64,000 bases of DNA, taken from positions 138,227,328 to 138,291,327 of the forward strand of contig CM043700.1 in NCBI GenBank assembly GCA_023935145.1. The letters run 5' to 3'. Source of the stretch: Bretschneidera sinensis. Lineage: Eukaryota; Streptophyta; Magnoliopsida; Brassicales; Akaniaceae. The notes below the pieces were generated by a model. It did no database searches. It had not been told where the DNA came from and worked only from the letters and a program-made list of their open reading frames with translations. Both the position numbers and the translations under genes were made by a program. The stretch's first letter is position 1. Every line of letters begins with the position of its first letter. Below are positions 11,901 through 23,400 of the stretch, one piece after another.

Positions 11901-14290
11901 TCATTATCTTATATAAATTAAGTCGATCTTTAATTGTTAATTAATTAATTTCGTGTCTATTACGTTAATGAGACTTTTTAAATACAATTTATTCAATAAA
12001 TAAATAAAAAAATGAAATAGTTACATAATAAAATTGATTTTACAGTCAATTTCAAAACAAAATTCAAATTTTAAAATCGCATAAAGATGCTTGTTCTTTT
12101 CACGTATATGGGGTATCTTAACTGATGGTATAAGCACATGAAAAGGTTCTGTTATAAGAATCATTTTTCTATTTTTTTCCCTAACACTAACTTCGAAAAC
12201 AACAAAAATAAATATTGACCGAGTATTGCATATGTTATTACCAAGATTAGTGATTAAAAATGCAACGTGGTTGAAGAAAAATGAAGGTGGCATATTTTAT
12301 TTATAATTTTAATCTTCTTTTTTAAAGTTTATTTATAATTTGAATCTGGTTCTATCAATGATTAAGACTTCCAACCTAAATTATATGTTATATTGTTCAA
12401 TGTTCACTAATATATGTTATATCGTTCAATATTTACTTTCAAAATTCAATTTTTTATCTAGCACCGTGTCAAGAATCATCTCCTGACACGGCCCAATCAA
12501 AATTATGAGACCCATCAACAATTGTTGTTCGTTTTAACCATGGTTAAGCTTTGATCAATAATTACGTGCCATGTGATCAACACAGTTGCTAAACAAAACC
12601 AAAATCTGAAAAAGAAAGGTGAATATTTGAAGGAGAATTTTTTGTTTAGCACCGTGTTACTAACCATCGGTTTTGCTTGACAGAGATAATAGAATCGAGA
12701 GAGGAGAGAGACCAGTTCTATGTTTGATAAGTCTTAATAACGAGCAAAATATGACTTATTTATTGGATTTTAGATAACCAGAGTTAACTCAACCACTAGA
12801 TGCTAAACAATAAATTTTCCACTAAAAATGGTTACAATAACTCTAGCTTTTAGTTTATGAAGTTTCTTTTAAATAATAATAATAAAAATAACAATTTGGT
12901 CATAATCCTCTTTAATAATTGAGAAATTTTTTTAGATAAATACAAATTTGGATGACTTCCATGTCATTTGCTTATGCCAGCAATAATTAAATGCAGTGCA
13001 CTATATAAAAGAGAGGCTCTAATACTATGTTTTTTTTATAATCATAATAAGACAATAACATTGGAAAGCTGTAACTTATGTTAGCTCATACGCATAATTA
13101 ATTAATCATATGCCACTTTCTATCCCTCGTCTGTAATTTTTTACTTAAAACTTTATTATTTTATTAAATAGAGATAATTGGATGTTCATTTTAAAAAAAT
13201 AGGAATGGGATGATAATGGTTAGACAGGCCTGCGTTGCATGGTCGTTGGTTTAAAACCTAGCTAGCACTTTTGCTGGTGCTTATAAAGTCAAATATTTAG
13301 TTTGTTGATTCTATTAATAATAATGTTCTATTTTCATCGAATAATTTTTAATTATATTAATAAAATTTTATTTGATTTTTAATTTGATTCTTTTGATAAA
13401 TTCGATCTTAAAATTTTGTTGAATTTTTACTTTAGTACTAGGTTAATGTTGAAGTGGTTAATAAATAAATAACTGACAAAATGCTTGGAATCGCGCGCTA
13501 CATCAACGTTGATCCAGTGTTGACCGTTGAGATAGAAATCCAGTGAGATTTTGAGACCAAATTCGCTTAAAAATCAGATTTGAAAATATAAAAAAAAGAC
13601 CTTAGGATTTGTAAAATTTTTTGGTTAGATTGGGTCTAAAATATTGGTTTTGGTTTTAGACCCGCTCGAAACTCTGTTGATAATTTTGAAGAACTTCACT
13701 TATAACATCGATTTAGACGTGAGATCCAAAAATAATATGATCAATAAATTTTTTTAAAATTACCAATAAAATTTCGAGTGAGTTCGATCTAACTAAGAAT
13801 TGTTCTAAGATCTAATCGATTTAATTAAAAATTATGTGATTAAAATAAAAACCGATCAATAATCATATGACCAAAATAAGCATTTGGTCCACTAATATTG
13901 ATCAATTAAGTGTTACTATATCTATAATCAAGTACAGATTTCAAATTAATTAGATGACTTAATTTTATGTATGCCACGTTACACGAAATCTTACGTCAAT
14001 TAACAAGACATGGCATATTGTGATAATAGTCAATTGCTAATTAATCTTAAATTAATAGTCAACTGCCACAGGCTGTTGAATTAAATCATTCAAAAATCTC
14101 TGCATAAAACAAAAAAAAAATCAAAATTCTTATATCCTTATTACAGTATAAATAATGTAAGGAACAAAATTGAATTCTGAAGTGCAACTTGGCTTTTGTC
14201 TGTTTTTTTTTCTTAACCTAATGCAATTGGTCCAAGTCTAAGCCCAATCCAGTCTAACATAATATGGTCCTTAAAAGCCCGGATAGTGGG
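8980..14290. other. AT-rich intergenic region
   Basis: About 5.3 kb with no supported gene. It contains an ATTAT-rich MITE-like stretch near 9060-9190, an AT-rich repeat with internally similar motifs near 10850-11010, and a perfect 8-bp stem (CCGTGTCA/TGACACGG) near 12465-12492. The ORFs at 11692-11904 and 12021-12293 have low-complexity, Ile/Lys/Phe-rich translations and are not called. Confidence 0.5.
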
Positions 14291-14293
14291 AAT

Positions 14294-14299
14294 TGGGCC
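14294..14299 (+). promoter_or_regulatory. Site II-type motif upstream of the S1-domain gene
   Basis: TGGGCC about 200 bp upstream of the start codon. Such motifs are common before nuclear genes for organelle and translation functions. This is a single motif match only. Confidence 0.35.
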
Positions 14300-14472
14300 T
14301 GAAACCTACAGTTATGTTAACTGCGGAAATCTACACTTACCATATGAGAGATCAAAGAAACAAAACAAAACAACTACAATAGAGAAATACACAAAAAAAA
14401 TTATTTGCAACGGATAAAATAAACCGGGAAAAGCTACTTGAGTCTGTCGTTTAGGAGGTAAAAATTCTGCTC

Positions 14473-14490
14473 ATGAAGTGCGCGGGATAG
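14473..14490 (+). other. Minimal upstream ORF before the S1-domain start codon
   Basis: ATG AAG TGC GCG GGA TAG is a five-codon frame that ends five bases before the main ATG at 14496. It could lower initiation at the main start or force reinitiation. Whether it lies in the transcript depends on an unseen transcription start. Confidence 0.45.
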
Positions 14491-14495
14491 GAAAG

Positions 14496-17400
14496 ATGGA
14501 AACCCTTCTTCAACCCTGTAAGTCTCTCACTTTTCTGGGCTCTTTGCCATCACTTTATAGTTTCACTATTACACACAACACCCTTCAAATCAAAGCACTG
14601 AATAGTGCCTCAAAATGCCGAGTTAGAAAAACCCTGAACTTCAACTCATTTTACACCATTGGCTCACTTAAATCCCTTGGTTTTTCTAATAATCTCTCGG
14701 TTAGGAGAACTACCCAGATTGTTTTTTGCTCACAGAATGATGTTTTGGGTGATTTTTCAAGTATCCGGTTGCCCGAAAACTTTGGAAATGATAGAATTCT
14801 AGAGAATGAAGAGCTTGAATTGTTAAACAAGCCTAATCCTGTACCTATAACTAATGGGTTTGCCCCAGAGGTTGATGAGCAATCTGAAAAAACCGATAAT
14901 GATGAGGCGTTGGCGCCTTTTTTCAAGTTTATTAAGCCGAGAGATACATTGGAGGAACTAGGAGAAGAGGGAGGTAAATTAAGAGTTTCTGATGAGAGAA
15001 TCAATGTAGGGAATAAGGAAGAGGAAGCTAAGAAGGTCGGCGTAGAGTATTATGAGCCAAAACCAGGTGATTTTGTGGTTGGAGTAGTGGTTTCAGGTAA
15101 TGAGAATAAGCTTGATGTAAATGTTGGGGCAGACTTGTTAGGCACTATGTTGACGAAGGAGGTGCTGCCTTTGTATGACAAAGAGATGGAATATTTATTG
15201 TGTGATTTGAAGTATGATGTTGAAGAGTTTATGATTCAGGGGAAGATGGGAATTGTTAAGGATGATGATGCAATGAGTGGGGGACAGAGACTGGGGAGGC
15301 CAGTCGTGGACACTGGAACTGTGCTGTTTACCGAGTTTCTTGGGAGGACACTTAGTGGTCGGCCATTGCTTTCAACTAGACGAATCTTTCGGCGGATTGC
15401 TTGGCATCGAGTGAGGCAGGTTCTTTTCTCGCCTTTTCTTTTCTGCTTAGTTAAATTGGTAACTTTGGCTCTGTCTTTTTGAACATGCTACACAGGTTCT
15501 TGTTTCTAACTTGGTAGAAATGTGTTTTTCTGTTCTGTTTGGATGTTTTATGAGGCATTCAAGATGAAGTTCATTTCCAAAAGATGAGGGAACATGTGAT
15601 ATTTGATTTCTTGTATGAATTGTTCATGATTGTTTAATCTTTCCTTTTCTTGCCATGCAATCTTTTAAGCTGCCATCAATATGCTTCCAACAAGTTTATG
15701 GTATCTGAATTTTTTCTTAGTTAACAATGGAATTCAAAGTTTTTGTTGAATGGACTATGTTTCGTTCAGATAAAGCAACTTAATGAACCTATTGAGGTTA
15801 AAATTACAGAGTGGAATACTGGCGGGCTTCTTGCAAGAATTGAAGTAAGTGTATCTGATTTGTGTCTGAACATATATGTACCTTTGTTGAATGGTAACCT
15901 TCTTCAAATTTTGTTTTATACAGGGTTTGCGAGCCTTTCTTCCGAAAGCTGAGTTGGTGAATAGAGTGAACAGTTTCACCGAGTTAAAAGAAAATGTAAA
16001 TCTCTTTAAAACTTCTTGTGTGTTACTTGATGTGCTTATTTGGTTCTGATATATTATTTTGTGTACATATGATGCCTTCAATTATCAACAGTCATGACTA
16101 TCATGTAACAATTGCAACAGCTCATTGCTGGAACATATGTGTGTAATATGATATCTTCTGCTGGTAGACTTGCACAGAGTGATTTTTTATGAAATTCAAT
16201 AAGAAAATTGGCTGCTTGTTAGCTTTGCTAGAAAAAGTCCCATGTATCATATTAGAGACAGGAGAACAAATCCTGGTTTCAAAAGGGCTGGTAGGGTTGA
16301 AGGAATAAAGGAGGCCTTCCCCCTATCGTCAGTGGTATTTTGTGTTTTCTGAAAATAATGGTCTATTGAAGCCATGCGCATGTTTGAGTTTAGATGAGGC
16401 GCTTACTCAACTTAAATTTCAAGTTGAGGTGATGGAGTGACATCATGAGAATGCATAGCTTCATTGAGGGCAAAAGTAGAAGAAAAAGGTTTTGAAGCCA
16501 TTAGAACCTATGTTTGTGTAGGCAATCATGTCCCTGTAAACTATTTGTTGGCAATCGTTTCTCCTCTCACTCTCACAACCTTGATTCATGCTATTTTTGG
16601 CCATGTCTCTTCCTTACAACTTGAATAAAATCACTTCCTAATTAGTGTGTTTACTGGTTTTGCTTGCTAATGATAAATTAACTTCCATGCCTTACTCTCA
16701 CCTTTTGCTGGACAGGTGCTGCATATATCTGTATGTGTTTTTTTGTTTCTTTCTTTTACAATTTTTTGCACTAACCATCTTAGCATCTGCATTGGTACCA
16801 AAATTGTTCCTTGCTGAATATGTTAAATTTGAGATCTTTATGACCAATATTTACAAATTGACGTATTGAAATGGACGCTAAGATGTTGCAAAGGATCTCA
16901 AGTTCTTTTTGCCAAGGGGGAAAAATATCGTGAACCTAACTAAATTAGTTAAAAATACAGCTTCACTCTCCGCCCCTAATTAAGTTACTGGGATATCTTC
17001 TTTTTTTCTTTTTTTTTTAATCAATTGTGATGACTGGGAGCAGGGGATTTGAACCTGAGACGACCTCTTTAGAGGAAGGGTGTGGCTACCAATTGTACCA
17101 CCACTTATTCATGTAATTATTTTAGCTCTTTTTTCCGTCAGTAACTGAAATGGACATGTTTCAAAATTGAAAAAGATATACTGTATTTCACTATGAACAT
17201 GTCAATAGTGGTTTTAGTACTTTGACAAGAAGCAAGGCAAGAAAAAAGTTGTTGAAAGTAATTTTTACTTGCATCTTATAAGTGCTCCTGAAGGAGTTGC
17301 AGCTCAACTGCCTATTTTTTATACGTTGTGGCAAAGCCAAGGCATCCCTTAGCTGTCATAGCAAATGTACTGGTGGTTTAGATATTTCCTTCTTTATTGT

Positions 17401-20400
17401 TCTATTTTCTTGTACGTTTTTCTGCATTGATTATATGCCTTTTACAGATTGCTAGTTTCTTCATGTTATAGGTCGGCCGCCGATTATATGTCCAGATTGC
17501 TCGAATAAATGAGGCTAATAATGACTTGATATTGAGTGAGAGGGAAGCTTGGGTCAGTTTCCATGGAACATTCTGTGTTACTGTATCTTGGTTTGTTGTT
17601 TCGGTTGTTCTTTTCCCCCTTCATGTTAATAAATGAGTGGAAGGGGTGGGGGGGAAGCCTGCTGATATTCTGTGTAATGTTACAGGAAATGCTACACCTC
17701 CGAGAGGGAACACTTCTGGAAGGAACTGTTAAGAAAATTTTCCCATATGGAGCCCAAATAAGAATTGGTGAAAGTAACAGAAGGTTAGTACATCGTACTT
17801 CATTGGTTAGAGAACTTGTCATGCAACCACATTCAATAAATATTGCTTTCTCAATTCAGCCAATATCGAAAAAATAGATGAAAATTGTGGATATGAATTA
17901 AGCTAAGATTTAATCAGAAAAAAAAAGAGAGAGCATGTATAAATAAGGAGCAGCTTGGTTTTCTGCAAACGGTTTTGAAGAAGTATGCATTATGCAAAAC
18001 AGAGAGGATAGAGGCAATGAGAAACAGAGACAGAGAGATTGAAAAATGAACATGAATTTTTTGTACTAATTTCATCTAGATGCAATGCCTATATAGGCGA
18101 TGTTTGGATCAATTTAATCCAGCTTCTTAAAGAGAATTTAAGCTGGATTAAATCCAGTACCAAACATCGCCTATATGTGTACCTTTAATTTTTTCCAGGG
18201 CATGTGATGATTGGTCAAGGAGAAAGGAGATTTCTGCACCATGATTAAAAACGCTTAGGCTACCTAGCAATAATTTATGTTTGCCCTATGATCTGCTTAT
18301 ATTACCTTTTGCTTTTGCTGAAATAAGAAACCTGTTTTTTTTTTTTTAATTTAAATTGAATTTGATGAAAAATAAGGTAAAACAGTATTACTTGAGAAAA
18401 CTCCTAGGCTTTCCCAAGTGATCAAATCCTTCATGTAATTACCCTTGTTGGTCAAAGTACAAATATGAAATGAGGCTTCTCTGTAGTTTGACTCTAGGTG
18501 GTTGTACCATTTTCTGATTTTTTGCAGCTATGGATGCATGTGTTTATTTACAAATTTCTAAGATAATCTTTTTCACAACAATAGCGAATAACCATTGTCA
18601 TTTCTTCTTCTTTTTTGTCAATGCTTTTTAGTGGGTTGCTGCATATCTCAAATATAAGTCGTACCAGAATTACTTCCGTCAGTGACTTGCTTAAAGTGGA
18701 CGAGAAGGTTAAACTTCTAGTCGTGAAGTCAATGTTTCCTGACAAAATATCTCTCAGGTGATTTGATGAGTAAAAGCTTCTGGGTTTTGAGTTTGTCCCA
18801 GCATTTTTGATACATCAACCTCTTGCTTAAATTTTTTTGTTCTTAGTATTGTAGTCTTTGTTGGCAATCTGAATCTCATATTGGACAGTAAAAGTTCATA
18901 TTAATGAAAGCTCTTTTACATTTATGAAGCAAGAATTTGTTGAACAACACATGCACAAACATGTGTTCCCGTGCAGACACTATCACAAATGCTTGCCATG
19001 GCCTCAAATTGTGGATTGACCATTTTAAGATGTTCCAACCGAACCAAGTAGAGCCTTTAGAATCACGTTTTAACTGTGTAAATTATCTTTCATTTTCAAG
19101 TAGAGCATTTCTATGCCTAATGATGTGCTCAGATTTTTTTGAAGTAGATTTGATTTGGTGTCTTCTTTTCAAAGGATTGGATGTTCAGAAGTAGTGTTTG
19201 CTTGAGAGGCTTTAGATGTTCAGGTGTAACGCCTTGGAAATTTGCTTATTCTATCTGACTTTTGTAATAGGAATGCCCGTCTATAGCCAATATAAATGTC
19301 TTTAAACTTTGAAATCACACCTGTAGTTTTACAACTGTAGAATGATAAAATAACGTATCTGAATTGGTATGCGGTACAATTGCAAAGTAGTTATTTGTAC
19401 GATATGTCAGAAATTCTTGCATACCAATAAAGAAAGTTACCAAGCTAGAGAACTATTGGAAAAAGTGCTAATTCTTTGTGTAGGATTACCAACTGGAAGT
19501 ACCTTGTGCTGGTGTTAGAGTTTTAAGTAAAATGTTGGGCTATTTTCTTATCAGCTTAAGCATTTTAGGTAATTGGTTCCTCAACATGGTATCTGAGTAG
19601 GAAGTCTTATATTCCTATATTGTGAACCCCACTTCTACAATATTATTATATCTTGTGTATGGATGGTCTTTGATTACGCTCAAAGCATAACGCGGTAGTT
19701 GTAGCACGGCTTTGGGGTGTCGATTCCACAGGGAGACAAACTAACTACAAAAGAAAGTGCAAACCTTAAAACGAACGATAAAAGTTAAACGAGAAAATCT
19801 GAGTTTGAAGTAGTGTGAAATAATTATGTAAATATAATGGAGAACAGTGTTTTCAGAGGCGAGGGCGTTGGGCGAGGCGTTTTGCCTCAATGAGGCGAGG
19901 TGTTTTGCCTCAATGAGACGAGGCGTAAGCTCCGAGGCGTTGGGGCGTAAGCCTTTTGAAACGTTGGGGCGTTTTGAATAAAATAATATTAATTAAATTA
20001 TAAAAATACTAAAAAATTGAAACAATAAAAATTAATTAATTATCAATAAATTTTACTAACTTAAGACTTATGATTGAATATTTATCAAAATATTTTTACA
20101 CAAATATCAAACAATTTGATGAAAATTTTAATCATATATGATATTAGAGGTATGCTATCGTTTGTTGCATATGTATCCATCAATTTATACTATGGTCCTT
20201 CAATATAGTGGTTCCATTAGTAATGATGTCCAATCAAAATGTTGAAAATTTAAAATTCTGACCTAAAAGGTTGAAAATCCGGTTAAGTCTTTTGAATTTT
20301 TTGGGGCGTTTTGAAATTTTAATAAAATAATATTAATTAATTAGAATAGTAAAATAAAAATAATTTAATTTGCAATTAATTAATTAATTAATTTTTATCA

Positions 20401-23400
20401 AAGTTTAATACTTTACTAACTCTCTATAATCTAATAATTAAAATTTTATAAATATTAATATATATTTATATATAAATTATATGAAGTATAACTTATATTT
20501 TTATATTGTTGTAATTTGTAATTGATTAATTAAATAGTTTGTAATTATTATTAAACTAGATAACATGTATTATATATTTATGAAGTGTAATAATATCAAA
20601 TCAGCAGTGTTAGCTCAGTGGTAAGGTCAATGGTTCTTTAGGTCATGGGTTCGAGCCAGCCGTAGGGAAGAAAACTTGTGTCTGATTTAATTCCAAAATG
20701 AAACGACGTTTTTCACGCCCAGGAGCAGGTTCGCCCCAACAATCGCGCCTTCGTCCGTTTTTCACTGTTGGTCCGGGAATCCTCCCTAGGTTCGTTGCCT
20801 TATTCTATTCTTGATTCGATTGTTTTTATAGATTATCAAGAAACGACAATATATCATAATGACAATACCGCAGTAATGGACAAATCTATAAGAGAAATCT
20901 ACCGAACTCAATCACACCTCAACAACATCACATAAGAAGAGCATGACTAAACTTATATGGGGGAGAAAGATGCAATCACCGGATTAAGGAGAAATATTCT
21001 AGTTAGATTAAAAAGTAAATCATAACAATGTTTAATGATAATAAATCCAAACTACAATGAATCAAGACTAGAAAATAAGAACAACTACACCTAGGAATTC
21101 ATCCCTTCGCCTTGCTTGAAGATTAGTTGGCCATGGGGGAGAGTGTGGCAGCCTTCATGATGTTTTCCCCAGCCTCCGGCCTCTCAAAAAGATGTTTTGA
21201 ATAATTAATATCAAACCCTAAGTGGTATATTTATAATACACAAGGTCCAAGGGTGTTTTAGGGTTTAAAAAGTCATTAAAATCCTAATTAAGTCAAAGCT
21301 CGGAGAAGAAAAGCGTGTGCGCGCTGCAGTGTTGTTGTATGGGCGCTGCGGTGCTAGGCATAATTTGGCTGGGCGAGCTTCTGGGCACCGTGGTGTCGGC
21401 TGAGGAGCACCATGGTGCTGGCTGTTGGGCAAGATGTGGAGGTTTCTGGGCACCGCGGTGCTGGCTGGTGCTGTTCTGGAGGCCTGACCTTTGTCTACTA
21501 AAACTACCATAACTTTCTCTAGGAAAATCATTTTGACAAGACGTAAATTTCTCCAGAAAACAGACTTCTGGATCTTTCTAAGCATATATGGCTCATCTCC
21601 TGGGTTTTCTTGCATCAATACAGTTTAATTTGTAAAGATGAATGATCTATACGGGCAATTCTGACAATTTAGTGAAACTTCTTTCCAAGTGCTTGTGAAC
21701 CTTCACTCCGGTGTTCATCGAGTCATTGTACTTCAAGCAATGATAGCTTTTCCATCTCTTTTGAACTTAAAGTACCTGAAAATGCATCGAAATAGATCAA
21801 TGATTCAAGAATGACACTTAGAGTTGTTAAAGTATAAAAGTGCAATCCAAACCTAGATTAACCCTAAAATGCTAACAATTAAGTACTGTAAAGATGCATT
21901 TTATGACTCTCATCAGCCTTGCACTTGGTCCACATGCAAAGTCTATTATTCGAATCTGGCTTGCATGTGAAAAGTAGTTAAGAGTTTAAATATTATGTTA
22001 TATGAATTTCCTATCAACATAAACTTTTGGGATAACAAGTTTTTCAAAAGTCTAGCTTGGAATGTCTTTAGGTTGCTACATACATGGGATGTCCTTCGAG
22101 TTCATGGTGTTGGCCTTTCTTAAGTGTTGACATGGCTTAAACTAATATTTGCTGGGAGACTTAATAACATGGCTCCATTTTCATAACATGTTGACAGCCG
22201 TTATCTTCATTAGTTAACTTCTTAGAAAATTTAGAAACTATTTTGCAACAAGGACCCTTAATGAAATCTGCAGAAATGATCCTAAATTGTTATCTCTGTA
22301 TCTCTGTGAACAATCCTTTAGGGCGACCTATTTTATAAGATGACTTTTTGTGCCTAAATTCGGAAGTTATAGTGAAAAGGAACATTTCAATTGAAATAGA
22401 TGTGAATTTAAGCGCTCCTTTAATCTTTCCAAGAAATCTTCTATCTATGCAAAATGAACCTTTTTTTTATGAAGAAAAAGGGTAACATCTGTCAATGGAT
22501 GACAAAGTCCATATTCTTTTCTTTAATTAAGGTCACTAACTATTCCACTTCACCCACACTTGCCATATATTCATCATTGTTTTAAGGCTAACTTTAAGCC
22601 ATGTTTTCTTCCTTGTTTTAAGGCTTACTTTAGGCCATGTTTCCTTCCTTGTTTTAAGGAATGTCTTTTTCCTTTAACAACCTATATATACTCTTAATTG
22701 TATTCTCAATAATAAGAACTCAAGTAAGCATTTGTACAATCTCTTTAATCTCTTCAATTCTCACATCTCTTTACTCTCTTAAATTCTAACATGGTATCAG
22801 AGCCGGTTGCTTAGGTTCTTCTCTTGCTTGTAATTTTTCTCGGTTTCGTGTTTCGGCGTGTTCTGTGTTGTTCTCGGTGAACTCGACGTAAAAGTTTTTT
22901 TTGTTGTTTTTCGGTCTTCTTTTTTTGGGTTGGTGTTGTCGGCACCTCCTATTTTTTTTGGTTTGAGCAGTTTCAGCATTCATGACATCCTCTATTTTCA
23001 GAGAGGTGTTTTGTGGCTTTGGGTCTCAGATTTCTCGCTGTTTTTTTTTGTTCTCAGATCTCTTTAGTAGTTTGTTTTTTTTCTGCTTTGGGTGGTTTCG
23101 GCATTTTTTTTTGGTCGGGCTATTTTTTTTTTGCACTTGATTGCAATGGACTTTGCACCTGTGTGTGTCAAATTTATGGGCAAAAATTACTCTACATGGG
23201 CTTTTCAGTTTGAAATTTTTCTCAAGAGAAAAGAACTTTGAGGCCATATCGATGGCACGGATGTTGCACAAATATCCAATACAGATCAATCGAAGGATGT
23301 CGGGTCTTCTCCTTCTTGGACTGTGCTTGATGCTCGGATCATGTCTTGGCTTCTTGGTTTGATGGAGCCACATATTGTCACCAACTTGCGTACTCATCGC

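Larger units (their letters stand above)
19640..21915 (-). mobile_element. Non-autonomous LTR-type repeat (LARD-like) in intron 6
   Basis: On the minus strand it begins TGATGAGAGTCATAAAATGC near 21915 and runs as non-coding sequence to a CTCCCTGTGGAATCGAC word near 19730. In my recollection that word recurs close to the end of several plant LTR-derived repeats. No gag or pol homology is seen. The GC-rich ORF at 21265-21618 is internal low-complexity sequence. The outer ends and the class are uncertain. Confidence 0.35.

Noticed and set aside
14478..14495. Upstream extension of the S1 protein frame
   Set aside because: The extension would start with GTG. The first ATG in frame is 14496, which begins a good transit-peptide sequence.
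20608..20665. Functional tRNA gene
   Set aside because: A and B boxes are present, but no closed acceptor stem or anticodon arm can be formed, and it lies inside a repeat.
21265..21618. ORFs on both strands with many Gly, Ala, Trp or Pro residues
   Set aside because: Opposite-strand shadow frames in a GC-rich repeat segment, with GGTGCTG/CACCGCGGTG-type low complexity and no domain.
22786..23213. Overlapping short ORFs in the Copia leader
   Set aside because: Phe- and Lys-rich frames from T-rich untranslated leader sequence.
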